Below are positions 8,992 to 18,027 of a DNA stretch of 64,000 nucleotides, piece by piece. The stretch comes from Endobacter medicaginis (lineage in GTDB: Bacteria > Pseudomonadota > Alphaproteobacteria > Acetobacterales > Acetobacteraceae): positions 186,001 through 250,000 of the forward strand of contig NZ_JACHXV010000001.1 in the NCBI RefSeq assembly GCF_014192375.1, read 5' to 3'. The notes under the pieces were generated by a model. The model did no database searches and had not been told where the DNA came from. It saw only the letters and a program-made list of their open reading frames with translations. Numbering within the stretch: position 1 is the first letter of the stretch; each line of letters begins with the position of its first letter. The translations under genes were made by a program, and so were the position numbers.

Positions 8992-10563
8992 ATGGCCGCC
9001 ACCCCGACGATCACCGTGCTGCCGATCCTCGGCGACCAGCTCAGCGAGGGCCTCGCCTCGCTGCGCGGCCGCGATCCGGGTGCCTGTGTCGTGCTGCTGG
9101 CCGAGGTGCGCGCCGAATGCACCTATGTCCGCCACCACAAGCGCAAGATCGCGCTGGTGCTGTCGGCCATGCGACATTTCTCGCTGAGGCTGCGCGCCTG
9201 CGGCTGGACCGTCGACCATGTCCGCCTCGACGACCCCGCCAACACCCACACCTTGCGCGGCGAGGTGGTGCGCGCCGCCGGCCGTTACCGTGCCACTGAG
9301 ATCGTCGCCGTCGAGGCCGGCGAATACCGCCTTCGTCTCGACCAGTCCGGCTGGGGCGAGGCCGCGGGCATCCCCCTGCACCTGCTCGAGGACGACCGCT
9401 TCATCTGCTCGCGCGACGCCTTCTCCCGCTGGGCCGAGGGCCGGCGCTCGCTGCGCATGGAGTTCTTCTACCGTGAGATGCGCGTGCGCACCGGCCTGCT
9501 GGTCGACGAGGACGGCGCCCCCGCAGGTGGCGCCTGGAACTACGACCACGACAACCGCAAGCCGCCCGCGCGCGGTCTCGCCCCGCCGCCAGCGCTCGGC
9601 TTCACCACCGACGCCCATACGCGAGAGGTGCTCGATCTGGTGGATCATGAATTCGCCGGTCATTTCGGCACGCTCGACGGATTCGACCTGCCGGTGACCC
9701 GCGAGCAGGCGCTGATCGCGCTCGATCACTTCATCGACCATGCCCTGCCGCGTTTCGGCGACTATCAGGACGCGATGCTGGCCGGCGAGCCGCTGCTGTT
9801 CCATTCCTGGCTCGCGCCGGCCATCAATCTTGGCCTGCTCGACCCGCTGGAAGTCTGCCGTGCCGCCGAGGCTGCCTGGCGCGGCGGCACGGCTCCGCTC
9901 AACGCCGCCGAGGGCTTCATCCGCCAGATCATCGGCTGGCGCGAATACATCCGCGGCATGTACTGGCGCGACATGCCCGAATTCGCCACCCGCAACGAAC
10001 TCGGCGCCTCCCGTCCGCTGCCTGAATTCTACTGGACCGGCGAGACCGACCTGCGCTGCCTCGCCGAAAGCATCGCCCAGACCCGCGATCTCGCCTACGC
10101 GCACCACATCCAGCGGCTGATGGTGCTGGGCAATTTCGCCCTGCTCGTCGGCGTCGACCCGGCGGCCATCTCGGACTGGTTTCTCGTCGTCTATGCCGAT
10201 GCCTATGAGTGGGTGGAACTGCCCAATGTGATCGGCATGAGCCAATTCGCCGATGGCGGCGCGATCGCGTCGAAACCCTATGTCTCGTCGGGCGCCTATA
10301 TCGATCGCATGTCGGATTACTGCCGCGGCTGCGCCTATGACGTGAAGCAGCGCACCGGCGAGCGCGCTTGCCCGTTCAACGCGCTGTACTGGGATTTCCT
10401 CGCCCGCCACGAGGCCCGCTTCCGCGCCAATGCGCGCATGCGCAACATCTATGCCGGCTGGGACCGCATGGCCCCGGCGCAGCGAGAGGCGCTGCGCCGC
10501 TCCGCCGCGTCCTTCCTCGACCGGCTCGTTCCCGCGGAACCCGGCTGGGCGCGCTCGAGCTAG
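8992..10563 (+). CDS. FeS-type bacterial photolyase/cryptochrome (FeS-BCP, (6-4) photolyase-like)
   Basis: 523 residues starting MAATPTITVLPILGDQL. The N-terminal Rossmann half and all-helical FAD half match the prokaryotic FeS-BCP group (PhrB of Agrobacterium, CryB of Rhodobacter), flavoproteins that repair (6-4) photoproducts or act as blue-light sensors. Four cysteines, Cys356, Cys444, Cys447 and Cys460, have the same spacing as the [4Fe-4S] ligands of PhrB (350, 438, 441, 454, from memory). The FAD-domain sequences WREYIRGMYW and NVIGMSQFADGG are typical. It is monocistronic and divergent from the antiporter gene. Repair enzyme versus sensor cannot be decided from sequence. Confidence 0.93.
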   Translation: MAATPTITVLPILGDQLSEGLASLRGRDPGACVVLLAEVRAECTYVRHHKRKIALVLSAMRHFSLRLRACGWTVDHVRLDDPANTHTLRGEVVRAAGRYRATEIVAVEAGEYRLRLDQSGWGEAAGIPLHLLEDDRFICSRDAFSRWAEGRRSLRMEFFYREMRVRTGLLVDEDGAPAGGAWNYDHDNRKPPARGLAPPPALGFTTDAHTREVLDLVDHEFAGHFGTLDGFDLPVTREQALIALDHFIDHALPRFGDYQDAMLAGEPLLFHSWLAPAINLGLLDPLEVCRAAEAAWRGGTAPLNAAEGFIRQIIGWREYIRGMYWRDMPEFATRNELGASRPLPEFYWTGETDLRCLAESIAQTRDLAYAHHIQRLMVLGNFALLVGVDPAAISDWFLVVYADAYEWVELPNVIGMSQFADGGAIASKPYVSSGAYIDRMSDYCRGCAYDVKQRTGERACPFNALYWDFLARHEARFRANARMRNIYAGWDRMAPAQREALRRSAASFLDRLVPAEPGWARSS

Positions 10564-11195
10564 CGCAGCGACAGGTGCGATCTTCCGGCTCCGTCGCCGG
10601 CGGCGCGGCAAGACCTGGCAGCACGACGCCCAGACGAGTTGCGACGGGGAAGCTGCACCCGTACGGGCAGCGTGACAGGCCCCGACGGCGGTACGGTGAG
10701 TTCCACCGGCTCTGCAATCTCACGCCACCACCGGCCCCGTGAGCCGGCGCGGTCAGGTCGACCGGGCTGGCCACCAGCGTTGCGCATGATGCAGGGCTGT
10801 ATGGGGACAGGTCACGTGGGCGCGGTCCGCGCTCGCGGAAGCACAACCGATCGGATCGAATCGTTGCCGTGCAGAATTGGTGATCCTGCAAGGACCGCCC
10901 GTTTTCTGCGTGACTACGTGGCTCCCATCTGCTGACGCGGGTTCGCTGCCAGAATGGCGGACGGATGGAGTTTCATTGCAATACCGGACCATCTTCGAGG
11001 GTTTTTTACTCGCCATGGGCGACGTGTGCTTCTATGATCCGTTACGTATTTGCTGCGCCGCACCAAAACCCCGCTCTGATGTGCGGATACAGGGGAGCGG
11101 CCAGCCGGGCCGGCCATCCCGGCAGCCCGTCCGCGCCCGGACCAACGCCGCCCGGGCCGTATGAAAGGCAAGACGAAACACGGGAGAGCCCGCAC
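10564..11195. other. 632-base gene-free region before the mannitol-dehydrogenase gene
   Basis: I see no convincing coding frame, RNA gene or repeat. An AT-richer stretch at about 10960-11075 is the likeliest promoter area for the dehydrogenase gene; no clear sigma-70 boxes or operator were identified. The GGGAGAG just before the GTG at 11196 is the ribosome binding site. Confidence 0.4.
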
Positions 11196-12734
11196 GTGAG
11201 CGACACACTGCACCCTTTGGATCATGACCGCATGGCGGGAAAAACCCTCACGCGGCTGACCCGCGATACGCTCGATGCGGCTCACGCCGATATCCGCCGC
11301 CCGGGTTATGATCCCGCTGCGCTGGTGCCGTCGATCCTGCATCTCGGCTGTGGCGCCTTCCACCGCGGCCACCAGGCCTGGGCCACCCAGCGCGCCATCG
11401 AGGCCGAGGGCGCGGGCGGCCTGCGCTGGGGCATCGCGTCCGCCGCCCTGCGCCGTCGCACTACCCCCGACCTGCTCTGGCCGCAGGATGGGCTCTATAC
11501 GCTGATGCGCCGCGACGAGACCGGCACGAAGGCCGAGATCGTCGGCAGCCTGGCCGAGATCGTCCACGCACCGTCCGATGCGATCGGCCTGCCGGCCCGT
11601 CTCGCCGACGAGCGCACCCGAATCGTCACCCTGACCGTGACCGCCGACGGCTATCTGCTGGAGCCCTCGACCGGCCGCCTGCAGGCCGATCACGCCGCGA
11701 TCCGCGCCGACCTCGACACCCCCGCCCAGCCGCAGACCCCGGTCGGCATCCTCGCCGCCGGCCTCGCCGAGAAGCGTCGTCTCGGTGGCACCCCACCGGT
11801 GATCCTGTCCTGCGACAACCTCGCCGCCAACGGCCGCACCCTGCGCCAGGCAGTGATGGATTTCGCCGACCTGATCCCCCATTCCGACGGCCTGTCGGGC
11901 TGGATCGCCGCGAACGTGCAGTTCCCCGAAACCATGGTGGACCGCATCGTGCCGGTGCCCGGCGACGCCGACATCGAGGATGCCGCCCGTCTGGCCGGCC
12001 TGCGCGACCTCGCGCCCGTCTCCTGCGAACCCTTCCTGCAATGGGTGATCGAGGCGTTCGACGGTCCGCGCCCGGCCTGGGAGGCGGCCGGCGCGCAGTT
12101 CGTGACCGATGTGGCTCCCTTCGAGCAGGCCAAGCTGCGCCTGCTCAACGGTAGCCACATGCTGCTCGCCTATCTCGGCGCGCTCGCCGGCCTGCCCACC
12201 ATCGCCGACACCGTCGACGACCCCGACTTCCATCGCTTCATCGAACGCTTCATGCTGCGCGAGCAGGGGGCGACGCTGTCGCTCTCGGAATCCGAACTCG
12301 GCGGCTATGTGGGCGAATTGCTGCACCGTCTGCACAACCCCGCCATCCGCCACGAGGTAGACCGGATCGGGCGCAACGGCTCGGTCAAGCTCGCCACCCG
12401 CCTGATGGCGCCGATGCGCGAGAACCTGCTCGCCGGCCGCGACGTGCGCTGCACCACGCTCGGTCTCGCCGCCTGGATCCGCTGGTTCGCCCTGCGCGAC
12501 ACCTCCGGCACCGAAGTTCGCCTCAATGACCCCCAGGCGGCCGATTTCCGTGCCCTGTGCGAGCGGATCGGCGAGAATTTCGACGCCCAGGCCAGCGCCT
12601 TCCTCGACATGGAGGAGGTATTCGGCCCGCCTTTGCCCAACCACGGCCGCGTCGTCGCCGAACTGGGTGCCGCCCTGCGCGCTCTGCACGAACGCGACGT
12701 GCGCGACCTGGTCGCCGAAGCGGCCGCTGCCTGA
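11196..12734 (+). CDS. Mannitol 2-dehydrogenase / fructuronate reductase family protein
   Basis: 512 residues from the GTG at 11196 (GGGAGAG 8-9 bases upstream). Member of the polyol-specific long-chain dehydrogenase family, which reduces a ketose (fructose, fructuronate, tagaturonate) with NAD(P)H or oxidises the polyol. The N-terminal nucleotide-binding start LHLGCGAFHRGHQ and the catalytic K-x4-N-x2-H motif (Lys313, Asn318, His321 in KLRLLNGSH) are both present. Length fits the family (480-510). The HAD phosphatase follows after 21 bases, so the two form a sugar/polyol operon. Which polyol is used cannot be read from the sequence; no transporter for it is nearby. Confidence 0.9.
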   Translation: MSDTLHPLDHDRMAGKTLTRLTRDTLDAAHADIRRPGYDPAALVPSILHLGCGAFHRGHQAWATQRAIEAEGAGGLRWGIASAALRRRTTPDLLWPQDGLYTLMRRDETGTKAEIVGSLAEIVHAPSDAIGLPARLADERTRIVTLTVTADGYLLEPSTGRLQADHAAIRADLDTPAQPQTPVGILAAGLAEKRRLGGTPPVILSCDNLAANGRTLRQAVMDFADLIPHSDGLSGWIAANVQFPETMVDRIVPVPGDADIEDAARLAGLRDLAPVSCEPFLQWVIEAFDGPRPAWEAAGAQFVTDVAPFEQAKLRLLNGSHMLLAYLGALAGLPTIADTVDDPDFHRFIERFMLREQGATLSLSESELGGYVGELLHRLHNPAIRHEVDRIGRNGSVKLATRLMAPMRENLLAGRDVRCTTLGLAAWIRWFALRDTSGTEVRLNDPQAADFRALCERIGENFDAQASAFLDMEEVFGPPLPNHGRVVAELGAALRALHERDVRDLVAEAAAA

Positions 12735-12755
12735 AATCGACCAAGGAAGCCCACG

Positions 12756-13430
12756 ATGTCCACGATTGACGCCGTCATCTTCGACATGGACGGCCTGATC
12801 CTCGATACCGAGACGCTGGCCATGGATGCGCTGGTCAGTGCCGGCGCCGAACTCGGCTACGACATGCCCCGCTCGTTCTGCCACCTGATGATCGGCGCAC
12901 CGGCCGATCGCTGCCGCGAACTCGTCGTCGAACGCTACGGGGCCGATTTCCCCCTCGAACGCTATTTCGAGCTGCAGGAAATCCATCTCCGCCGCCTCGT
13001 CGATGCCGGCCGCATGCAGCTCAAGCGCGGCGTGCTCGAGCTGCTCGACTGGCTCGACGCCCAAGGCATCCGCCGCGCCATCGCCACCTCGTCATCCCGC
13101 GCGCGCACCGATCACCATCTCGGCCTGATGGGCATCGCCCAGCGCTTCGAGCACATCGTCACCCGCGACGACGTCACCCGCGGCAAGCCCAATCCCGACC
13201 CGTTCCTGACCGCAGCGAAGAAGCTCGGCATCGCCCCCGCCCACTGCCTGGTGCTGGAAGACAGCTTCAACGGCATCCGCGCCGCCCATGCGGCCGGCAT
13301 GCGCGTCATCATGGTCCCCGACCTGCTCGATCCCACCGACGAGATCCGCGGCCTTGCCCACCGCGTGGTGCCCAGCCTGCACGACGTGATCGACTTCCTC
13401 GACGCCCAGCGCTCGGCCCGGGCGGCGTGA
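12756..13430 (+). CDS. HAD-superfamily phosphatase, beta-phosphoglucomutase-like
   Basis: 224 residues; AAGGA lies about 8 bases before the ATG. The haloacid dehalogenase motifs are complete: DMDG (nucleophile Asp10, acid/base Asp12), SSS in motif II (TSSSRA), GKPNPDPF with the motif III lysine, and LEDSFNG for motif IV. The helical cap after motif I places it in the beta-phosphoglucomutase/phosphatase subfamily. It probably dephosphorylates or isomerises a sugar phosphate connected with the upstream polyol dehydrogenase. It ends just before hairpin array 1, convergent to ubiA. Confidence 0.88.
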   Translation: MSTIDAVIFDMDGLILDTETLAMDALVSAGAELGYDMPRSFCHLMIGAPADRCRELVVERYGADFPLERYFELQEIHLRRLVDAGRMQLKRGVLELLDWLDAQGIRRAIATSSSRARTDHHLGLMGIAQRFEHIVTRDDVTRGKPNPDPFLTAAKKLGIAPAHCLVLEDSFNGIRAAHAAGMRVIMVPDLLDPTDEIRGLAHRVVPSLHDVIDFLDAQRSARAA

Positions 13431-13436
13431 GTGCCC

Positions 13437-13564
13437 GCGGGGGACGCTGTCCCCCGCACCCCCTGGCAGGAGGCTCGGCCTCCTGCACCTCGGATTTTAC
13501 GTGAAAAGGGGGATCGCAAAGGGCTGAGCCCTTTGCCGGGGGTGCAGGGGGCGGCGCCCCCTGC
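13437..13564. repeat. Array of four 9-bp-stem hairpins (array 1)
   Basis: Four perfect inverted repeats, each with 9-bp arms and a 3-base loop: 13437-13457, 13466-13486, 13516-13536 and 13544-13564. Arms read GCGGGGGAC, GCAGGAGGC, GCAAAGGGC and GCAGGGGGC. The array fills the gap between the convergent HAD and ubiA genes and may act as a bidirectional terminator. Related arrays occur at 30698-30835 and 62820-62863. Confidence 0.85.
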
Positions 13565-13569
13565 GACTC

Positions 13570-14481
13570 TCACACCCGCCCGAGGCCGATCGCCACGGCG
13601 AGTAGGAGGCCAACCTCGCGGTTGCGGCGGAACAGGCGCAGGCAAAGCGGGGCATTGCGGGGGTCAACGCGGGCGGCCTGGAGGGCGAGGCCTGCGGTCG
13701 GCAGGAGAAGGACGAGCCAGAACCAGATGCCGAGGCCGGCGCACCAACCGGCCAGGGCGAAGGCGGCGATGGCGGCGGCGTAGCAGGCGCCGACGAAGCG
13801 GCGGGGGGCGTGGGCGAACAGCCGGGAGGTGGATTTCACGCCGATCAGCGCGTCGTCTTCCATGTCCTGAAAGCCGTAGATGGTGTCGTAGCCGAGCTGC
13901 CAGGCGATGGTGGCGGCGTAGAGGGCGAGGGCGGCGGCGTCGATGCGTCCGGCGCTCGCGGCGTAGCCCATCGGGGCGCCGAAGCCGAAAGTGAAGCCCA
14001 TCACCAGTTGCGGCCACCAGGTGACGCGCTTGGCGAGCGGGTAGAGCCCGACCAGGAACAGGGAAAACACGCCCAGCGCCCAGCACAGGGGGTTCAGCAT
14101 GAGCAGGATGGCGAGGCCGAGCGCGAGCAGGACGGCGAGCAGGATGGCGGCCTCGCGCATCTGCAGCCGGCCTGAGGCGAGCGGGCGGCCGGCGGTCCGC
14201 GCCACCTGGGCGTCGATGTCGCGGTCCCACATGTCGTTGACCACGCAGCCGGCGCCGCGCATCACCACCGAGCCGATGGCAAAGAGGGCGGCGAGAACCG
14301 CGCGCTGCCGCCAGGACGGCCCGGCGGGGAGCAGGATGCCGCACAATCCGGGCAGGAACAGCAGCCAGATGCCGACCGGCCGGTCCAGCCGCATGAGCTG
14401 TGCATAGGCTCGGGCTTTCGGCGGCAGGCGGGCGATCCAGCCGCTGGAAGCGATGTCGGTGTGCAGGGCGGCGCTGGGCAT
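13570..14481 (-). CDS. ubiA: 4-hydroxybenzoate polyprenyltransferase
   Basis: Integral membrane enzyme of ubiquinone synthesis that joins a polyprenyl chain to 4-hydroxybenzoate. The two Asp-rich Mg-diphosphate motifs are visible: NDMWDRDID, followed by RPLASG, and YDTIYGFQDMEDD, followed by KST. About nine hydrophobic helices span the 303 residues, which fits UbiA (290-320). I start at the ATG at 14481 (MPSAALHTD); no strong ribosome binding site precedes it and the frame is open to 14679, so a start further upstream is possible. The small membrane protein gene ends 49 bases upstream in the same direction. Confidence 0.92.
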   Translation of the reverse strand: MPSAALHTDIASSGWIARLPPKARAYAQLMRLDRPVGIWLLFLPGLCGILLPAGPSWRQRAVLAALFAIGSVVMRGAGCVVNDMWDRDIDAQVARTAGRPLASGRLQMREAAILLAVLLALGLAILLMLNPLCWALGVFSLFLVGLYPLAKRVTWWPQLVMGFTFGFGAPMGYAASAGRIDAAALALYAATIAWQLGYDTIYGFQDMEDDALIGVKSTSRLFAHAPRRFVGACYAAAIAAFALAGWCAGLGIWFWLVLLLPTAGLALQAARVDPRNAPLCLRLFRRNREVGLLLAVAIGLGRV

Positions 14482-14530
14482 GTCGCTCAGGATGAACCGC
14501 AGCCCGTCCCGGCGCCAGAGCGCATGGTCG

Positions 14531-14752
14531 TCAGGCCGGGTCGGGGGGCTGCGACCTGCGCCAGCGTCCGAGCAGGTCGGCCAGGAAGCCGGCCACACAT
14601 CCGGCGAGGGCGGCCACGAGCACTGCCCAATAGGATGCGAAACCATAGGCTTCGCCCAGCCGATAGAAGGACACGGCACACAGGGCCGGCACGAGGCCGA
14701 TCAGGATCCGGTCGGTGACCGAGGCACCGTCCGAAATCACGCCGTACATCAT
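14531..14752 (-). CDS. Small two-helix membrane protein
   Basis: 73 residues beginning MMYGVISDGASVTDRI. Two hydrophobic stretches (about ILIGLVPALCAVSFY and YWAVLVAALAGCVAGFLADLLG) predict two membrane helices with a basic end (GRWRRS). GGAG lies 8 bases before the ATG at 14752, which supports translation. It precedes ubiA on the same strand and may be co-transcribed with it. Family not recognised. Confidence 0.55.
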   Translation of the reverse strand: MMYGVISDGASVTDRILIGLVPALCAVSFYRLGEAYGFASYWAVLVAALAGCVAGFLADLLGRWRRSQPPDPA

Positions 14753-14865
14753 CGAGGTCGCTCCCGAGCCTGCGTTTCCGGCCGGCAGCGGCTGGTTGCG
14801 AAGAGCAACGAAATGCAAGCCCGCAGCCTTGTCAGGCTGGGCCGCGGGCCGCATACCGCGCCACG

Positions 14866-15612
14866 ATGCAGGATCTGCCCAGGCTTCATTGCCCGCAGTG
14901 TCTGGCTCCGGGCGTCGAGGTCGAGCTCGACGAGGGGCAGGCGCGTTATCTCGGCACCGTGCTGCGTCGCAGCCCGGGCGATGGCGCGCGACTGTTCAAC
15001 GGGCAGGACGGTGAGTGGCTCGCGCGCATCTCGACCCTGCGCAAGCAGCGCTGCACGGTGGCGCTGGAGGAACGGGTGGTCGCACCGCATGCCGAGCCGG
15101 GGCCGTGGCTCGTGTTCGGCCTGCTCAAGCGCGACGCGACCGATCTGGTGGTGCGGCTGGCGACCGAGCTCGGGGCGGAGCGGCTGCTGCCGGTCACCAC
15201 GCGGCGGACCAATGCGGGGCATACCAATCCTGCCCGGCTGGCGGCGATCGCCACCGAGGCGGCCGAGCAGTGCGAGCGCCTCACCGTGCCGCCCATCGAG
15301 CCTGTGCGCACGCTGGCAGAGCTGCTCGGTGGCTGGGAAGAAATGGCCGGCGGGCGACATCTGTTCGCCGCGATCGAGCGCGATCCGCAGGCGTCCGGTG
15401 CCGATGCCGCGCCTGGCGAGACCGCGTTGCTGGTCGGGCCGGAGGGCGGGTTCGCGCCCGAGGAGCTTGAACTTCTCGCCCGGCGCCCCTTTGTTACGCC
15501 TGTGTCGCTCGGACCGCGCATCCTGCGCGCCGAGACGGCGGTCGCCGCCGGGCTCGCCCGGCTTCACTTCCTTGCCTCGCCTCGATTGGATGCGCATGTC
15601 GAACCCCGGTGA
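14866..15612 (+). CDS. rsmE: 16S rRNA (uracil-1498-N3)-methyltransferase
   Basis: SPOUT-class methyltransferase that methylates N3 of U1498 in 16S rRNA with S-adenosylmethionine. 248 residues, the usual length. The knot motifs are clear: LLVGPEGGFAPEE and SLGPRILRAETAV near the C-terminus. The N-terminal PUA-like domain carries the family motif YLGTVLRRSPGD. Its end overlaps the start of gshA, so the two are co-transcribed; ubiA and its small neighbour are divergent, leaving about 110 bases of shared promoter space. Confidence 0.95.
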   Translation: MQDLPRLHCPQCLAPGVEVELDEGQARYLGTVLRRSPGDGARLFNGQDGEWLARISTLRKQRCTVALEERVVAPHAEPGPWLVFGLLKRDATDLVVRLATELGAERLLPVTTRRTNAGHTNPARLAAIATEAAEQCERLTVPPIEPVRTLAELLGGWEEMAGGRHLFAAIERDPQASGADAAPGETALLVGPEGGFAPEELELLARRPFVTPVSLGPRILRAETAVAAGLARLHFLASPRLDAHVEPR

Positions 15613-17005
15613 CGAAGACGCCACCCCGATCGTCTCGACTGCGCAACTCGCCACCTATCTCGCCGAGGGCTGCAAGCCGCGCGAGCGCTGGCGGATCGGC
15701 ACCGAGCACGAGAAGTTCGGCTTCTATCGCAGCGACGACGCCTCCCCGCCCTATGCGCCCGGCACCGAACGCGCCGGCGGGATCCATGCCGTGCTCGACG
15801 GGTTCGAGGCGCGTGGCGGCTGGGGCCCGATCGCCGATCAGGGGTCGCTGATCGGGCTCAAGGGGCTGGCCGGCGGCGAGCAGCCGGGTGCATCGATCTC
15901 GCTGGAGCCGGGCGGGCAGTTCGAGCTGTCGGGTGCGCCGCTGGTCGACCTGCACGAGACCGGCCGCGAGATGACACGGCATTTCGCCGCCACCCGCGCG
16001 GTGGCCGATCCGCTCGGCATCGGCTTCGCCCCGCTCGGCTTCCATCCCGCGGCAACGCGCGCACAGATGCCGATGATGCCGAAATCGCGCTACGCGATCA
16101 TGTGGCGCTACATGCCCCTGGTCGGCACGCGCGGGGCGGACATGATGCTGCGTACCTGCACCGTGCAGGTCAATCTCGACTATGCCTCCGAAGCCGACAT
16201 GGCGCGCAAGATGCGGGTGTCTCTGGCCCTGCAGCCGGTGGCGACCGCGCTGTTCGCCAACTCGCCGTTCTACGAGGGACGGCCGAACGGGCTGCTGTCG
16301 AACCGCGCCCAGGTCTGGACCGATGTCGACAATGCGCGCTCGGGGATGCCGGCGCTGTTCTTCGAGGACGGGTTCGGCTTCGAGCGTTATGTCGAGTGGG
16401 TGCTCGACGTGCCGATGTATTTCGCCGCCCGCGACGGACGGCTGATCGACGTCGCCGGCGCCTCGTTCCGCGACTGGATGCGAGCCGGGCGCTCCGGCCG
16501 CAGCCACGAGGCGCTGCGCGGCATCGCGCCGACGATCGGCGATTTCGCCGACCACCTGACCACCGTGTTCACCGATGTGCGGCTCAAGCACTTCCTCGAG
16601 ATGCGGGGGGCCGATGCCGGCTCTCCGGCGATGATGCTGGCACAGTCCGCGCTCTGGGTCGGCCTGCTCTACGACGACGCCGCGCTGGCCGCCGCCGAGG
16701 CGCTGGTGCGCGAACATCGCTGGTCGGACTATCCGCGCCTGCGCCTCGCGGTCCCGGAAGAGGGGCTCGGTGCGCAGCTCACCGGGGGCGTGACTGCCCG
16801 TGATCTCGCCCGGTCCATGCTCGCCATCGCCGAGGATGGCCTTGCCGCCCGCGCGGCTGCCGGCATCGCCGACGAACGTCCGCTGCTGGCCCCGCTGCAC
16901 GAGATTGTTGCCGGCGGTCCGAACCAGGCCCAGCACTGGCTGGCGCGGTACCACGGCGACTGGGGTGGTGATGTGCGGCGGATCTTCGCCGAGGCAGCGA
17001 TCTGA
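15596..17005 (+). CDS. gshA: Glutamate-cysteine ligase, class II (plant/alphaproteobacterial type)
   Basis: Catalyses the first step of glutathione synthesis, ATP-dependent coupling of glutamate and cysteine. 469 residues; class II enzymes are about 450-460. Matching family stretches include IGTEHEKFGF, SLEPGGQFELSG, QVNLDYASE and NSPFYEGRPNGLLSNR. I start at the ATG at 15596; another in-frame ATG at 15590 is six bases upstream and cannot be excluded. The gene overlaps rsmE by 17 bases. No gshB is in the window. Confidence 0.95.
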   Translation: MSNPGDEDATPIVSTAQLATYLAEGCKPRERWRIGTEHEKFGFYRSDDASPPYAPGTERAGGIHAVLDGFEARGGWGPIADQGSLIGLKGLAGGEQPGASISLEPGGQFELSGAPLVDLHETGREMTRHFAATRAVADPLGIGFAPLGFHPAATRAQMPMMPKSRYAIMWRYMPLVGTRGADMMLRTCTVQVNLDYASEADMARKMRVSLALQPVATALFANSPFYEGRPNGLLSNRAQVWTDVDNARSGMPALFFEDGFGFERYVEWVLDVPMYFAARDGRLIDVAGASFRDWMRAGRSGRSHEALRGIAPTIGDFADHLTTVFTDVRLKHFLEMRGADAGSPAMMLAQSALWVGLLYDDAALAAAEALVREHRWSDYPRLRLAVPEEGLGAQLTGGVTARDLARSMLAIAEDGLAARAAAGIADERPLLAPLHEIVAGGPNQAQHWLARYHGDWGGDVRRIFAEAAI

Positions 17006-17016
17006 CGGCGCATGGT

Positions 17017-18021
17017 GTGCCGCGCTGGCTCGGGGGTCTCTGCTTGGCAGCGCTCCTCGGTGAGCCGGCGATCGCGTCGGCACAGGCTGCGAGCTTCGAC
17101 TGTGCCAAGGCCACCTCGCCGCGTGAGTATCTGATCTGCGGGACGGCCGAGCTTTCGACGCTCGACCAGCAGCTGCAGGCGACCTACGCAGCGAAGCTCG
17201 TCCTGCTCAGCCCGGCGGGTATGAAGCTGCTGCGCGCCTCCGAACGGGCGTGGTTCACCTATTCCGACCGAATCTGCGGCTTCGAGGCTCCGCAGGGCGT
17301 CGTGCCCGGCGCGCCCAAGGCGCAGGCGCAATGTCTCATCGAGGCGACCCATGACAGGCTGCGCGACCTGGCCTGTATCGGTCGTTCCGGGCCCTACATG
17401 ATCGTCCGGATCGATCGCTACGCCGCGAGGCTGGTTACCGGGTCGGATGTGGCCGCGCATTTCTCGACCCGTCATGTCTCCATCCCGCAGATCGACGCGC
17501 CGGGCAGCGCCGCGCAGCAAGGGTGGAACCGGAATGTTATCGAGCAGATGCACCAGACTGGGCCGTCGGTCGACAAGGTGGACATGCAGGACGACGTTTT
17601 CGGAGAGATCGGCCTTGCTACGCCCCGGCTGATCAGTCTGCGTTGGGTGGACGCGTTTCACGATGCCGACATGATACACTGGCAGTGGACCTATCGGGTC
17701 AGCAATATGGTCATGGACCCCGACCTCCGTGCCATGGTTCCATCCGATCTGTTTGCCGTCACCGCGGACTGGCCGCGCCCCTTGTCGGACATCGCCGTGA
17801 GGGCGATCGAAGCCGAAGGCTGGGTGCCGGACTCCGAAAGTTCACTCACCGGACTACGTCGGCTGTCCGGCGACCCGGAGACGTGGTTTCTCCGTACGGA
17901 CGGGATCGAGATCTCGCTCGGATCGTCCTCCATAGGCTGCCGTGTCTGCAATCCCGCCAACAGCCTGGTGCCGTGGACGAAGTTGCGCGCACTGATGACG
18001 CCGCGCGCACTGGTCCGGTAA
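17017..18021 (+). CDS. Exported protein with LprI/DUF1311-like domain
   Basis: 334 residues from a GTG. A signal peptide (LAALLGEPAIASAQA) is followed by FDCAKATSPREYLICGTAELSTLDQQL, which matches the LprI N-terminal (DUF1311) pattern of paired cysteines and a D..L...Y helix. Some members inhibit lysozyme, others have no known role. The remaining ~210 residues have no recognised domain; they contain several tryptophans and a C-terminal CRVCNP pair. The gene is 11 bases behind gshA but the product is unlikely to be linked to glutathione. Convergent with the FNR-type gene, with only 6 bases between the stops. Confidence 0.6.
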   Translation: MPRWLGGLCLAALLGEPAIASAQAASFDCAKATSPREYLICGTAELSTLDQQLQATYAAKLVLLSPAGMKLLRASERAWFTYSDRICGFEAPQGVVPGAPKAQAQCLIEATHDRLRDLACIGRSGPYMIVRIDRYAARLVTGSDVAAHFSTRHVSIPQIDAPGSAAQQGWNRNVIEQMHQTGPSVDKVDMQDDVFGEIGLATPRLISLRWVDAFHDADMIHWQWTYRVSNMVMDPDLRAMVPSDLFAVTADWPRPLSDIAVRAIEAEGWVPDSESSLTGLRRLSGDPETWFLRTDGIEISLGSSSIGCRVCNPANSLVPWTKLRALMTPRALVR

Positions 18022-18027
18022 GCGGTC

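Noticed and set aside
10914-13064. Minus-strand open frame of about 716 codons
   Set aside because: Antisense of the mannitol-type dehydrogenase and HAD genes, both well supported.
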